From: Cohnella abietis
Lineage (GTDB): Bacteria > Bacillota > Bacilli > Paenibacillales > Paenibacillaceae
Direction of reading: 5' to 3'
Length of the DNA stretch: 64,000 nt
NCBI RefSeq assembly: GCF_004295585.1
Contig: NZ_AP019400.1
Span: 1,703,501-1,767,500, forward strand
Part shown: one piece after another, positions 21,583 to 31,433 of the stretch
How positions within the stretch are numbered: the stretch's first letter is position 1
Layout of the letters: the number at the start of each line of letters is the position of its first letter
The notes under the pieces: generated by a model
What the model was told of the DNA's origin: nothing
The model's input: the letters and a program-made list of their open reading frames with translations, nothing else
Databases searched by the model: none
Made by a program: the position numbers and the translations under genes

Positions 21583-23268
21583 ATGAGAAGCACAAAAAAG
21601 GCTGTATTCGTTTCCCTCGCACTTCTGCTCATGTTAACGGTCGTACTATCGGCTTGCGCAGGTAAAAAAGAGAGTAAAGAAGGAAATAACCCGCCGTCCG
21701 AAAGCAGCAGTGAATCTACCTCAAGTGAGACTCCGGAATCAGGTTTGTATGAAGTCGGCAAAGAACCTCTAGAATTCAGCTTCTATGGTCATTATGATTG
21801 GTACTCGATGCCAAAATGGGGGGAGGATGTCGCCTCAAAGTGGATCAAGGAAAACAAGAAGGTTAACATTAAGGCGATTCAATCTGCGAATAATGCCAAA
21901 CAGAAGCTGAATACGATGCTTGCCTCCAAGGATCTGCCAGACGTCATCTGGACAGACCGCCACTCCGCTGATATAAAGATGCTGCTCGATGCAGACATGC
22001 TCGTTCCATTCGATGATTACATTGATAAGTACCCAAACTTGAAGCAGTGGCTAAGTACAGAAGCAATTAATATGCTACGCAGTGATGATGGCAAGCTGTA
22101 TCAGTTCCCAAATTGGTACACAAACCAACCGAACGGTAATGCTGGTTATATTGTGAACAAGAAGATTTACAAAGAGCTCGGTGAGCCTACGCTAGAAACG
22201 ACAGAGGATTTGTACAGCTATCTGAAGGCAGTTAAAGATAAATATAAAAATGATATTGTTCCATTTGAGCCGGAGCTTGTCGTTGATGGTCAAGGGTTAG
22301 ACGTTCTTTACTCCGCATTCGCGGAAAATGCATTAAATCGATGGGTCGGCAATCGTTCCGTACCTCAAGGAGACAGGTTGACTTCCATTTTTCTAGATCC
22401 AGCATTCCGGGAATCTATGCAGTATGCATCTAAGCTGTTCCGTGAGAAGCTGATGACACAGGATGCATTGACGCAGACAAGAGATCAAGTAAAAGAAAAG
22501 ATATTGAACGGTAGAATTGCCGTATTCGCAAGCTCTAGTCCAACAGACTTTGCAGCAGAAGGCAATGGAATTCTATCTAAGAACGACCCAGATGCAGGAT
22601 ATTTTATGATTTGGCCAATTAGTAAGCCAGGATTAGATAAGAGCAAAATCTTCCCTGGTACTTATGCCAAATTAGGCTGGAACGTTAGCGTAATAACGAA
22701 AGCAGCGAAGAACCCAGAAGAAATCTTTGCTTTCCTTGACTGGTACACAGGACCTGAGGGTCAGCGTATTCTCATGTGGGGACCAGAAGGCGGGTATTGG
22801 GAGGGTTTAGAGGCTGATGGCATTACCCCTATATTTACGGATAAGTATACATCTGATCCCGAGGGACTTGCCAAGCTTCAAGCTGATTCTAACAATATCT
22901 TCTGGAATGGAAATACGGTTTTCCTAGATACGACCAAAGCGAAATACGAGGCTACATTACCAGTAGAGAAGCGGAATTGGACGACTCGTTGGCAGTATGA
23001 GATTACTTGGAAGACGCAAGCGGATGCAACAGAATACTCTGTAAACATGCAGCCGCCTAAGGACAGTGAGGCAGGCATTGCCTTCCAAGCCGTTGAAGAT
23101 ATTTTCGATGAGTATAGAGCGAAGGCTCTATATGCGAAGAATGATGACGAAGTCCTTAAAATTCTCGACACGGCAAATGAAAAAGCGATGAGTGTAGGCT
23201 ACGAGAAATCGCTTGCTTGGCAAACAGACAGCTGGCAGGCAAATAAGAAAAAAATGAGTGGAAGCTAA
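21583..23268 (+). CDS. Extracellular sugar-binding lipoprotein, LplA-like
   Basis: 561-aa binding protein with a lipoprotein signal peptide (lipobox LSAC, Cys25) and a Ser/Glu-rich linker before the two-lobed binding domain. It shares the fold class with the 2699-4225 lipoprotein but is longer and clearly diverged, so the two loci probably import different oligosaccharides. The ribosome binding site is GGAAGGGGAAG. It is followed by a long perfect hairpin and then its regulators. No ATPase gene is present in the locus. Confidence 0.93.
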   Translation: MRSTKKAVFVSLALLLMLTVVLSACAGKKESKEGNNPPSESSSESTSSETPESGLYEVGKEPLEFSFYGHYDWYSMPKWGEDVASKWIKENKKVNIKAIQSANNAKQKLNTMLASKDLPDVIWTDRHSADIKMLLDADMLVPFDDYIDKYPNLKQWLSTEAINMLRSDDGKLYQFPNWYTNQPNGNAGYIVNKKIYKELGEPTLETTEDLYSYLKAVKDKYKNDIVPFEPELVVDGQGLDVLYSAFAENALNRWVGNRSVPQGDRLTSIFLDPAFRESMQYASKLFREKLMTQDALTQTRDQVKEKILNGRIAVFASSSPTDFAAEGNGILSKNDPDAGYFMIWPISKPGLDKSKIFPGTYAKLGWNVSVITKAAKNPEEIFAFLDWYTGPEGQRILMWGPEGGYWEGLEADGITPIFTDKYTSDPEGLAKLQADSNNIFWNGNTVFLDTTKAKYEATLPVEKRNWTTRWQYEITWKTQADATEYSVNMQPPKDSEAGIAFQAVEDIFDEYRAKALYAKNDDEVLKILDTANEKAMSVGYEKSLAWQTDSWQANKKKMSGS

Positions 23269-23282
23269 GTCTCAATTGTGAA

Positions 23283-23320
23283 GGCAAGGAGGGTATACAC
23301 AACTGTATACCCTCCTTGCC
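23283..23320 (+). terminator. Strong hairpin after lipoprotein gene
   Basis: A perfect 16-bp stem (23283-23298 with 23305-23320) with a 6-nt loop. No long T tract follows, so it may be a leaky terminator or an mRNA stabiliser that sets the lipoprotein-to-regulator ratio. Confidence 0.65.
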
Positions 23321-23349
23321 ACTATTCATTTTCCAAGGAGTGAACACTA

Positions 23350-24918
23350 TTGTATAAAGTGCTGCTTGCCGACGATGAAATATTGGATTTGGAAGGTATG
23401 CGAAAATTTATTCCTTGGAGAGAGCTGGGCTTAGAGGTTGTTGGGGCAGTTAATAATGGATTTGCTGCATGTGAGGTTATCGATAAACAGCAGATTGATA
23501 TTCTGGTCACAGACATTAGAATGCCGAATATGTCAGGGCTTGAGCTTGCGAAAAAAGCGTTGGAGAAGCAAGAGAACCTTCGAATTATTTTTGTTAGTGG
23601 GCATCAGGATTTCAACTATGTTAAACAAGCCATCTCATTGAACGCGCATGGTTATGTACTGAAGCCGATGGATGATAGAGAGCTAATAGATTCTTTGAGT
23701 ACACTTTGCCTGGAGCTGAATCGGAAGAAGAAGGATAGAGATACGGAAGAAGCGTTCAAGCAGATGGTCCCGATCGTTAAGAATGAATATTTAATGCAAA
23801 TGCTCGATATTCCGACAGACGATATTTCCTCGGAAATTTTGGATAAGGAATATCAGTTGGATGGCATCATCTGGCCAGCTAGAGTAGCTATCGCAGAGAT
23901 TGACGACTATTCATGGAAGCTAAATCCATACAAGATAGATGTAAGAAACAGTCTACTCAGTAGGTTCTATGGCGAGCTATCGACCTATTTTCAGCTGTAT
24001 GGAATCGAGCATGTGTGCAAAATATCAAAACAGAGAACGGCTTTAATTTTCGACCAGAATGTTGGTCTTAATGTGACAGAAGAAATCGTAGCGCGAATCA
24101 AGGAAGCCTTCCCTTTTACGATTACAATTGGGCTAGGAGGCACAGTATCCAGCTTGCGCGAGTTATATATATCCTATGGGCAAGCCGTTGAAGCGATAGA
24201 TTCTAAGATGTTCCGAGGCAAAGGAAAGCTAATTAATTACGATAAAGCTGGCAGCAGTGAGATTCAAGACATTAGAAAACTGGATGAGCATGCTGATGCC
24301 ATGTTAGCTGGGATGTCACAATATGATTTGGTTAAAATTCATGATGAATTGCGTAATCTATTTCAAATCACATCGAGCATGGGATCTAAAATTACGATTC
24401 ATAATTTTGTTATGTATTTAATTATGAAGCTGAATGAATATTTACGTGCCATGAAAGAAGATCTTTTTCAGCTTCTAGGAATGGAGCTTAAAAATCTCGA
24501 TATTTTGCTACAGTTCGAAACAATAGATGATATACATAAATGGATGCGGAGCAGAGTATTTGAATTATCTGAAATGCTTTATACGAAGAAGCACAGCAAA
24601 AATGGCAAGCTCATCGACTCCATACTGGCAAGCATTGCTGAGCGACTGCAGGATAACATTACGCTGCGAGAGGTGGCGAACCAATTCTCATTTTCCCCCA
24701 ATTATCTAGGACTATTATTCAAAGAAGAAACAGGTAAAAATTTCAGCGATTACATCATTTCTCTTAGGATGGAAAAGGCGCAGCAGCTACTGGTGAGCAC
24801 TAAGCTTAAAATCTATGAAGTCTCGGGTCAGGTTGGCTATCGATACTTACCTTATTTCAGCAGGCAGTTCAGGGAGACGACGGGGATGACACCGCTAGAA
24901 TACCGGAGAAAGCATTAA
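23350..24918 (+). CDS. Response regulator, YesN-like (receiver plus AraC HTH)
   Basis: 522-aa regulator. The receiver is canonical: acidic pair D8/D9, phosphoacceptor D55 in LVTDIRMP, S83 and the switch Lys K105 in YVLKPMDD, in contrast to the paralogue at 935, which lacks that Lys. A divergent middle segment is followed by an AraC HTH in the last ~100 residues (LREVANQFSFSPNYLGLLFK, VSGQVGYRYLPYFSRQFRE). The start is TTG with CCAAGGAG upstream. The gene is 24 bp from the kinase gene and probably controls the transporter genes before it. Confidence 0.93.
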   Translation: MYKVLLADDEILDLEGMRKFIPWRELGLEVVGAVNNGFAACEVIDKQQIDILVTDIRMPNMSGLELAKKALEKQENLRIIFVSGHQDFNYVKQAISLNAHGYVLKPMDDRELIDSLSTLCLELNRKKKDRDTEEAFKQMVPIVKNEYLMQMLDIPTDDISSEILDKEYQLDGIIWPARVAIAEIDDYSWKLNPYKIDVRNSLLSRFYGELSTYFQLYGIEHVCKISKQRTALIFDQNVGLNVTEEIVARIKEAFPFTITIGLGGTVSSLRELYISYGQAVEAIDSKMFRGKGKLINYDKAGSSEIQDIRKLDEHADAMLAGMSQYDLVKIHDELRNLFQITSSMGSKITIHNFVMYLIMKLNEYLRAMKEDLFQLLGMELKNLDILLQFETIDDIHKWMRSRVFELSEMLYTKKHSKNGKLIDSILASIAERLQDNITLREVANQFSFSPNYLGLLFKEETGKNFSDYIISLRMEKAQQLLVSTKLKIYEVSGQVGYRYLPYFSRQFRETTGMTPLEYRRKH

Positions 24919-24942
24919 ATCGTCATTAGCGGAAGGTGTGGA

Positions 24943-26706
24943 TTGAAGGTGGAAGTGAAGACTGCCAGAAAATACATGCCATTCGGCTACAAGCTTATGC
25001 TTTCTTATTCAGCCTTTATTATTATACCGGTGCTTTTGGTTGGTTATATAGCAAATTCTATTTTTGTTGCTTCTTTCCGCGAACAAACTAGCAGCAATAT
25101 TCAAGGTACGCTTCAGCAAATGAAGGACAACATTGTATATAAAATGGATAATATTAAACGAATATCCGACCTGCTGTACTTCGATGATACACTTGCTGGT
25201 CACCTTCATCATTACGAAATGGGTTGGGTTAATTATGAAGCCACTAAGAAGTATCTGCTACCCAAATTCCGGACAGCAATTGAGACAACGAGCAGTCGAG
25301 TATGGCTTTCCTTCTATTTTCACAATGAGTCTTTTAACGAAATTTATAATCTAAGTAATAATCTGGATCCTTTAATGATTAATACGCGCTTGTTGGATTG
25401 GTATTACATTAAACGAATTACTGAGAAAAGCTGGTATCGTCTATTCCCCGCAGAAAGCTATGGCGTTACGATGAAATGGCAAAGAATCGAAGATGATGAA
25501 AGCTACGGTCGCATTTCTTTGCTTAGAAGGCTAGTCGATATTACTCAAATCAATGTGAGCGAAATTGGATTTCTTAGGATAAGCGTCTATTTGTCTGATT
25601 TATTCGAGAGTGTGGATTTTCAGAAGATTGGAGACGGAACGACGATATTCGTGCTGGATGAAAGCCAGCGTATTGTAACATCTTCAGGTGTGTCAGATTT
25701 GCAGATAGGGGATATGTGGACGAAGGTCAATGCTAACAAGCATTTGGTTATTGAACAAAGCTTGCCCAACCTAAACTGGAAGCTTACAGCGCTAGTTCCT
25801 AATAAGCTAACCAATGGAGATACGGACAAGGTTCGCACACTGACACTACTGATCTGTTTGGCATGCTTTATTATCTTCTCAATTGCTGGATTTTTCATTT
25901 CACGATTTTTTTCCAAGAGGGTTTCAAAGATTGTGTCCGTATTAGACTCATTCCAGGAGGGTGAATTCCATAAACGAATTTTGTTCAAGGGAAATGACGA
26001 GTTTACGAGAATTTCATCTGCGCTGAACGAGATGGGACATAATATTGGAAGCTTGATTCGTGAGGTCTACATGACCAATTTGCAGAAAAAAGAGGCGGAG
26101 CTCGCGTCATTACAAGCTCAAATCAATCCGCATTTTTTATATAACACGCTTTCCTCGATTAGTCGATTGGCCAAATTCGGAGAAGTGGATAAGCTGCAGT
26201 GCATGGTGCTGGATTTGGCCAAGTTCTATCGATTATCGCTCAATAATGGAAAAAGCCACATCTCTATATACAATGAAATGGAACAGGTTAAAGCTTATAT
26301 TGATATTCAAAAAACGAAATATGGAGAGAGAATGCAAATTCATTACGACATTAGCATGGACATCTTCTACTACGACACTATAAAGCTCATCCTACAGCCA
26401 TTTGTCGAGAATATTCTAGAGCATGCTTGGTGCGGTGACAGCATTAATATTCGAATTACCGGTGTGCTTCAGAACGGACTAATTGTCATTCAGATAATTG
26501 ATGATGGTGTTGGATTTCATGCGGACACGATTAAGCAAATTTTTGAAGCATCAGAGAGCTTGGCCCAAGTCGGCTATGGGATTCGAAACGTTGACCACCG
26601 CATTAAGCTGCATTATGGCAAAGAGTACGGGGTAATCATAGCAAGCAGGCCGGGAATTGGGTCAACGATTCGTATTGTCTTCCCTGCTAGGAGCAAACCG
26701 TTATAA
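24943..26706 (+). CDS. Sensor histidine kinase, YesM-like
   Basis: 587-aa complete kinase. Two membrane helices (about 16-38 and 298-320) flank a ~260-residue extracellular sensor. HAMP (about 320-375), the phosphoacceptor block QAQINPHFLYNTL with His397 and the HATPase domain (PFVENILEHA, DDGVGF, GYGIRNV) follow. It pairs with the YesN-like regulator immediately upstream. The TTG start at 24943 has GGAAGG six bases upstream; in-frame GTG codons at 24949 and 24955 are alternatives. The gene is the last of the second locus. Confidence 0.93.
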   Translation: MKVEVKTARKYMPFGYKLMLSYSAFIIIPVLLVGYIANSIFVASFREQTSSNIQGTLQQMKDNIVYKMDNIKRISDLLYFDDTLAGHLHHYEMGWVNYEATKKYLLPKFRTAIETTSSRVWLSFYFHNESFNEIYNLSNNLDPLMINTRLLDWYYIKRITEKSWYRLFPAESYGVTMKWQRIEDDESYGRISLLRRLVDITQINVSEIGFLRISVYLSDLFESVDFQKIGDGTTIFVLDESQRIVTSSGVSDLQIGDMWTKVNANKHLVIEQSLPNLNWKLTALVPNKLTNGDTDKVRTLTLLICLACFIIFSIAGFFISRFFSKRVSKIVSVLDSFQEGEFHKRILFKGNDEFTRISSALNEMGHNIGSLIREVYMTNLQKKEAELASLQAQINPHFLYNTLSSISRLAKFGEVDKLQCMVLDLAKFYRLSLNNGKSHISIYNEMEQVKAYIDIQKTKYGERMQIHYDISMDIFYYDTIKLILQPFVENILEHAWCGDSINIRITGVLQNGLIVIQIIDDGVGFHADTIKQIFEASESLAQVGYGIRNVDHRIKLHYGKEYGVIIASRPGIGSTIRIVFPARSKPL

Positions 26707-26788
26707 ATAAGGTGCAAATTCACCATACTACTCTGAGGCGTAAGAGCATCTTCCTTACGTAAAAGAGTGGAATGGGGAGATTAAAGAG

Positions 26789-27547
26789 ATGTACAAATCG
26801 AAGCTAATCGTGACATTAGGAGGATTATTGCTGCTAATGACATGTGGATTCACAGTAGAACAGCCTGTCAAAAAAAACCGAGCTTATTATGAGGCGCGGG
26901 ATGAAATCGTTTGGGAAGTGCCTATGAAGGAAAAGCTGGTCGCTCTAACCTTCGATGATGGTCCCAATTCGAGAACGACTCCCCAAATATTAGATTTATT
27001 ATTACAAAATGAAACGAAATCAACCTTCTTTATAGTAGGCAAACGAGCGGAGCGCTTTCCCGATATCGTTAAACGCGAAGCATTAGAAGGTCATGAGGTC
27101 GCAAATCATACATATAGTCACATGTATTTGAACAGCAACGTAAGTGAGGCTAAGATAACTGATGAGCTCGTTCGAACGCAGAATAAAATATTTGAATTAA
27201 CGGGCCAGAAGAGCCCTTGGTTTAGGCCGCCTGGTGGTGTTTATAATGAATCAGTCGTTCGGATTGCCCGCGAGAAGGGCTATAAAATGGTTCTATGGTC
27301 TTGGCACCAGGATACGAAAGATTGGAGAAGTCCGGGAACTCAAAAAATAATTAATAAGGTGCTTCATAATATCCGTAACGGAGATATCATTTTATTCCAT
27401 GATCACGTTGATGGGTCGATTCAAACGGTAGAGGCACTTAAGGTTATTCTGCCGGAATTAAAGAAGCGAGGTTATAAGATGGTAACAGTGTCTGAGCTGA
27501 TTCAGCACAGGCAGTCTAAGTCTATTCAAGTAAAGCCCCGTCATTAA
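26789..27547 (+). CDS. Polysaccharide deacetylase (NodB domain) lipoprotein
   Basis: 252-aa predicted lipoprotein: signal peptide with LMTC lipobox (Cys19), then a NodB homology domain. Motifs: TFDDGP (metal Asp pair), HEVANHTYSH (zinc His pair), WFRPPGG and DIILFHDH (catalytic His). The enzyme class removes N-acetyl groups from chitin- or peptidoglycan-type sugars with a divalent metal. It has its own ATGGGGAGA ribosome binding site, so it may be cotranscribed weakly with the kinase gene 82 bp upstream or separately. Confidence 0.9.
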   Translation: MYKSKLIVTLGGLLLLMTCGFTVEQPVKKNRAYYEARDEIVWEVPMKEKLVALTFDDGPNSRTTPQILDLLLQNETKSTFFIVGKRAERFPDIVKREALEGHEVANHTYSHMYLNSNVSEAKITDELVRTQNKIFELTGQKSPWFRPPGGVYNESVVRIAREKGYKMVLWSWHQDTKDWRSPGTQKIINKVLHNIRNGDIILFHDHVDGSIQTVEALKVILPELKKRGYKMVTVSELIQHRQSKSIQVKPRH

Positions 27548-27564
27548 TAAAAAATGAATAATGT

Positions 27565-27614
27565 ATCAAGAAGTTTGTACCCGTTATCGTGGTCAGGCTT
27601 CTTGATTGTGTTTT
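27565..27614 (+). terminator. Probable terminator, long loop
   Basis: ATCAAGAAG (27565-27573) pairs with CTTCTTGAT (27598-27606), 24-nt loop, followed by TGTGTTTTC. Confidence 0.4.
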
Positions 27615-27746
27615 CTAAACATTAAATTTTTGTATTGGTTTTACCCATGCCTGTATTTAATTTATAATAGAAAAAGGAGGTTGGTTAGAAAGAGTTAATC
27701 ATTCATACAGACAAGAAGCTTAGTTTAAAATGGAGGAACCTACTTA

Positions 27747-28613
27747 ATGCCCAGATCCCACAAAAAGACTACATTTACTGACTACTTAAAAAGGTTTATT
27801 TTCATCACAATTGGCGCAGTATTAATGGCTGTTGCTCTAGAGGTTTTCTTAGTTCCTAATGAGATCATCGACGGAGGAATTACAGGAATTTCGATCGTAT
27901 TGTCCAAAGTCACTTCCGTTTCTCTCGGGGTATTCATATTCGTCATCAACATTCCCTTCTTATACATAGGTTATAAGCAGATCGGTAAAACATTTGCAAT
28001 ATCTACGTTGTACGGGGTTGCAATCATGTCCCTCACGACAGTGCTGCTGCATCATGTTGAACCGTTTACGAATGAGAAAATATTAGCTGTATTGTTCGGC
28101 GGTTTGATACTAGGTTTAGGTGTTGGATTGGTTATCCGGTTTGGAGGAGCGCTTGACGGTTCCGAGATTGTAGCGATTCTTCTTTCGAAGAAACTCCGTA
28201 TTCCAGTTGGGCAGCTTATTATGTTTATTAACCTGTTTATTTTTGCTGTAGCAGGTTTTGTATTCGGCGCTGATTCGGCGATGTATTCCATCTTTGCTTT
28301 TTATATCGCTGCTAAAGTAATGGATGTTGTAGTGGAAGGCTTGGATGAATCGAAATCTGCTACGATTATTTCCGGAGAATATGAGGAAATTTCACAGGCT
28401 ATTATGAGCCGTCTAGGGAGAAATACAACTTTTATTTATGCTAAAGGCGGATACAACAAAGAGGATACTCAGATGATTTATTGCGTGGTCACTAGACTAG
28501 AAGTCGCAAAGCTGAAGTCCGTTGTACAGGAAATTGACCCTAAGGCCTTTATTTCTATCTCGAATGTGGCAGATGTTCTAGGCGGTAATATAGAAAAGAA
28601 AAGTATTCACTAA
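27747..28613 (+). CDS. YitT family membrane protein (DUF161/DUF2179)
   Basis: 288-aa membrane protein. Five hydrophobic helices in the first ~190 residues contain the repeated glycine-rich motifs typical of YitT (VPNEIIDGGITGISIVLSK and RFGGALDGSEIVAILLSK). A C-terminal soluble DUF2179 domain starts near residue 205. The family is abundant in Bacillales; its transport function is not established. The ribosome binding site is ATGGAGGA. An A/T-rich promoter-like stretch with TATAAT sits about 80 bp upstream. Confidence 0.9.
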   Translation: MPRSHKKTTFTDYLKRFIFITIGAVLMAVALEVFLVPNEIIDGGITGISIVLSKVTSVSLGVFIFVINIPFLYIGYKQIGKTFAISTLYGVAIMSLTTVLLHHVEPFTNEKILAVLFGGLILGLGVGLVIRFGGALDGSEIVAILLSKKLRIPVGQLIMFINLFIFAVAGFVFGADSAMYSIFAFYIAAKVMDVVVEGLDESKSATIISGEYEEISQAIMSRLGRNTTFIYAKGGYNKEDTQMIYCVVTRLEVAKLKSVVQEIDPKAFISISNVADVLGGNIEKKSIH

Positions 28614-28656
28614 AATATGATTAGCCTCGTAGTGGAACTAACAGGAGAATAAATTT

Positions 28657-29349
28657 ATGATTATAGAAGTTATCGCGACATGCTTGCAGGATGCTATAAT
28701 AGCCGAGGAAAATGGTGCAAACCGGTTAGAGCTTATTACCTCCATTACAGAAGGAGGGCTTACGCCAGGCATTGGTATGGTTGAACAGGTTGTTCGGACG
28801 GTTAATATTCCTGTTCATGTCATGGTTAGGCCACACAGTAGGTCCTTTGTTTATGATTCTTATGATATTGTAACGATGGCTTCAGAGATTAAAGCTATTT
28901 CCTCAGTGGGAGCTGCGGGTGTTGTCATTGGGGCGCTAACGGCGGACAACTTAATTGATGAGCGTTTTTTAGAAACAATGCTTGGATTAACTGCGGGGAT
29001 GAATGTGACCTTTCATCGTGCTTTTGACGAGCTGCAGGATCAAATCGCTGGAATCAAGACGCTTATGAAATATCCAGCCATTAACCGGGTTCTCACCTCA
29101 GGTGGTGTTAAGCCGGCCTTCGAGGCAATACCGGAAATCAGGCGGCTGGTGGAGGAAGTGAGAGGAAGTCATATGACGATTCTCGCAGGACATGGTCTGC
29201 AGGTGGAAGGTATTCATTCGTTTATTGAACAAACTAGTGTTACAGAGGTACACTTTGGCTCTGCAGTCAGAATAAATCGTAGCGGTCTTGAACCAATTGA
29301 TTCGGTGCAGATGCGTTTATTAGCAGATAGCCTTCAGGCTAGGGCCTGA
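28657..29349 (+). CDS. cutC: CutC family protein
   Basis: 230-aa TIM-barrel protein of the CutC family, first described in copper homeostasis, although the biochemical role is uncertain. Family blocks are present: IEVIATCLQDAIIAEENGAN, RLELITSITEGGLTPG, VMVRPHSRSFVYD, NVTFHRAFDE, VLTSGGVKPA and the C-terminal VHFGSAVR. Length matches the family (about 230-250). CAGGAG precedes the ATG; the gene is 43 bp behind yitT and is followed by a terminator. Confidence 0.92.
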   Translation: MIIEVIATCLQDAIIAEENGANRLELITSITEGGLTPGIGMVEQVVRTVNIPVHVMVRPHSRSFVYDSYDIVTMASEIKAISSVGAAGVVIGALTADNLIDERFLETMLGLTAGMNVTFHRAFDELQDQIAGIKTLMKYPAINRVLTSGGVKPAFEAIPEIRRLVEEVRGSHMTILAGHGLQVEGIHSFIEQTSVTEVHFGSAVRINRSGLEPIDSVQMRLLADSLQARA

Positions 29350-29380
29350 TATTTTCTAGTAGTAGATGATAAGTTTAATG

Positions 29381-29420
29381 GCTTTCCTAGGGATTTTTGG
29401 TCCTAGGGAGGCTTTTTTTT
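29381..29420 (+). terminator. Rho-independent terminator after cutC
   Basis: A ten-pair stem (CTTTCCTAGG with CCTAGGGAGG, two wobbles) and eight T residues. Confidence 0.85.
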
Positions 29421-29477
29421 GTACTAATGACGCCTATAATCTCGTAAAGATGTATGAGGGGGAAAGGGGCGAGGAAA

Positions 29478-29915
29478 ATGGAATGGTGGGCCATCTGGCT
29501 AATCATCGGCGGCATATTGCTCATTGCGGAGATGCTAACATTTACATTTTATTTGCTCTGGCTCAGTATAGGGGCTGTAATTGCGGCATTGATCGCTCTT
29601 CTCGTTCCTGATTGGTTCGCATTGCAGGCATTATCAGGCGGCGCAGCGGCGTTAGTGCTTACTGTGTTTACTAAGCCATTAACACGGAGATTTCGAGAAT
29701 CACGAGGTTATCGAGATGCAATTCAAGAGATGGTAGGGAAGCAAGGAGTCGTAGTGGAATCAATATCTCCAGGTTCTCCGGGAATTGTAAAAGTGGGCAA
29801 TGAATTGTGGAGTGCCACCTCAATGGATACTCTAAGCAAAGATGACTCTATTAGGGTCATTAGTCGGGGCACTACAGTGCTGGAAGTTCAAGAATGGGGA
29901 GGCTCAAGGGAATGA
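29478..29915 (+). CDS. nfeD: NfeD family protein
   Basis: 145-aa short-form NfeD. Two or three membrane helices in the first ~75 residues (WWAIWLIIGGILLIAEMLTF at the start) are followed by a soluble OB-fold domain (about residues 85-145). The short form pairs with SPFH/stomatin proteins in membrane microdomains, and indeed its stop overlaps the next start (ATGA). The start at 29478 is behind GGGGCGAGG; an upstream in-frame ATG at 29454 is possible. Confidence 0.88.
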   Translation: MEWWAIWLIIGGILLIAEMLTFTFYLLWLSIGAVIAALIALLVPDWFALQALSGGAAALVLTVFTKPLTRRFRESRGYRDAIQEMVGKQGVVVESISPGSPGIVKVGNELWSATSMDTLSKDDSIRVISRGTTVLEVQEWGGSRE

Positions 29916-30841
29916 TCTATGTCGTTTTTTTGATACTTATCGTTATTATTCTTATCGTTATTTTGTCGATCAAGATTGTACCGCAGCAGCGGGTAGGCGT
30001 AGTGGAGAGATTGGGTAAGTTTAATCGCCTTCTCACACCTGGAGTTAACATTCTGGTTCCGTTCATTGACAATGTGCGTGTATACCACGATTTGCGAATT
30101 CAACAAGCGAATGTTCCCCCACAGACAGTTATAACGAAGGATAATGTTCAAGTACAGATCGATACGATTATTTTTTATCAAATCGTTGCCCCTGATCAGG
30201 CTACATATGGCATATCTGACTACGTCTATGGGGTTCGAAATATTACAACGGCAACGCTTCGTCAAATTATAGGTAATATGGAGCTCGATGAAACACTGTC
30301 TGGGCGGGAGAGAATCTCATCAAATATTAGGCTTGCTCTTGATGAAGCCACTGAAAAGTGGGGCGTACGGATTGAACGGGTAGAGGTTCTTGATATTAAG
30401 CCCCCAACGGATATCCAAGAGGCCATGGATAAGCAAATGAAAGCAGAACGTAGTAAACGCGCTGTCGTGTTGGAGGCGGAAGCTGCCAAACAGGACGTGA
30501 TTTTACGCTCAGAGGGAGATAAGCAAAGTAAAATTCTCAAAGCTGAAGGGGAGAAGGAAGCCCGTATTCGTCAGGCAGAAGGTCTACGCCAAGCTCAAGA
30601 GCTAGAGGCACTAGGACAGGCGAAAGCCATTTTAGCCATAGCTGAGGCAGAGAAGGCTAGAATTGAATTGCTACGCTCGGCTGGACTGGACGAGAATGTT
30701 CTCGCATATCGCTCGTTTGAAGCTCTCAGTGAGATAGCGAAGGGTCCTGCAAATAAGGTGTTTCTGCCCGTAAGCGTAGTGGATACACTAGGAAGCATCG
30801 GAGCGATTGGAGAAGTATTTAAAGCCAAGAAAACCGACTAG
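29912..30841 (+). CDS. SPFH/Band 7 protein (QmcA/stomatin-like)
   Basis: 309-aa membrane-anchored scaffold protein. It has one N-terminal helix (residues 1-20), a Band 7/PHB domain starting IVPQQRVGVVERLGKFNRLL (about 22-190), then an Ala/Glu/Lys-rich coiled coil (190-265). It probably forms oligomers with NfeD in lipid microdomains. The start at 29912 is chosen because it forms an ATGA overlap with nfeD and has GGGGAGG eight bases upstream; an in-frame ATG at 29894 gives six more residues. Confidence 0.92.
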   Translation: MIYVVFLILIVIILIVILSIKIVPQQRVGVVERLGKFNRLLTPGVNILVPFIDNVRVYHDLRIQQANVPPQTVITKDNVQVQIDTIIFYQIVAPDQATYGISDYVYGVRNITTATLRQIIGNMELDETLSGRERISSNIRLALDEATEKWGVRIERVEVLDIKPPTDIQEAMDKQMKAERSKRAVVLEAEAAKQDVILRSEGDKQSKILKAEGEKEARIRQAEGLRQAQELEALGQAKAILAIAEAEKARIELLRSAGLDENVLAYRSFEALSEIAKGPANKVFLPVSVVDTLGSIGAIGEVFKAKKTD

Positions 30842-30853
30842 TATGTAAAAGTT

Positions 30854-30890
30854 GAAACCCCGCCTGTCAATAAGAAAGCGGGGTTTCTTT
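30854..30890. terminator. Bidirectional terminator
   Basis: GAAACCCCGC pairs with GCGGGGTTTC; T-rich on the plus side and A-rich before it, so it can serve both the SPFH gene and the convergent NlpC/P60 gene. Confidence 0.85.
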
Positions 30891-30893
30891 AAT

Positions 30894-31433
30894 CTAACCT
30901 ACGCGTCTAGCTGTAATATACCGGCTTGAATATTTGCTTAGGTCACTGATAATAACACCGTTTACGGAGCCACCAATTGTATTCTGAATAAATTGACCAT
31001 TGCCGATGTAGATTCCAACATGATTAATTTTTCCCGGCGTTGAGACGCTGAAGAACACAAGATCGCCCTTTTGCAGGTTTTTCTTGGCGACGTATACGCC
31101 TTGCTTACTTTGGGCCACTGAGCCCCACTTCAAACTAATTCCTTGAGATGCAAATACGTATTTTGTGAAGGATGAGCAATCAAACCATAATTTCTTAGTG
31201 TTATTGACTCCGAATTTATATTTTACTTTTCCCATGAGCTTTTTGGAAAAGGCGATAACAGCATCTTTCTTCTGCGCGGATGTCGCGCTAGCGGTAGCGA
31301 CACTATTTTGTGTGACAGCGGATGTAGTCGCTGCATAGGAAGTTTGCTGTCCAGCAATACCACTTCCTGTTGCAATTATAATGAAGCATGTAGCGCCGAC
31401 AATTATTTTTTTGATATGGGATTTATTAGTCAT
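30894..31433 (-). CDS. NlpC/P60 family secreted peptidase
   Basis: 179-aa exported cell-wall hydrolase. A Sec signal peptide (about residues 1-34, ending GQQTSYA) is followed by a linker and an NlpC/P60 domain (about 60-179). Catalytic Cys is in LWFDCSSFTKYVF and the catalytic His in INHVGIYIGNGQFI. Such enzymes cut gamma-D-Glu-meso-DAP or similar peptide bonds in peptidoglycan. No binding module such as LysM or SH3 is present. CAGGAGG precedes the ATG. It is a single-gene unit convergent with the SPFH gene. Confidence 0.92.
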   Translation of the reverse strand: MTNKSHIKKIIVGATCFIIIATGSGIAGQQTSYAATTSAVTQNSVATASATSAQKKDAVIAFSKKLMGKVKYKFGVNNTKKLWFDCSSFTKYVFASQGISLKWGSVAQSKQGVYVAKKNLQKGDLVFFSVSTPGKINHVGIYIGNGQFIQNTIGGSVNGVIISDLSKYSSRYITARRVG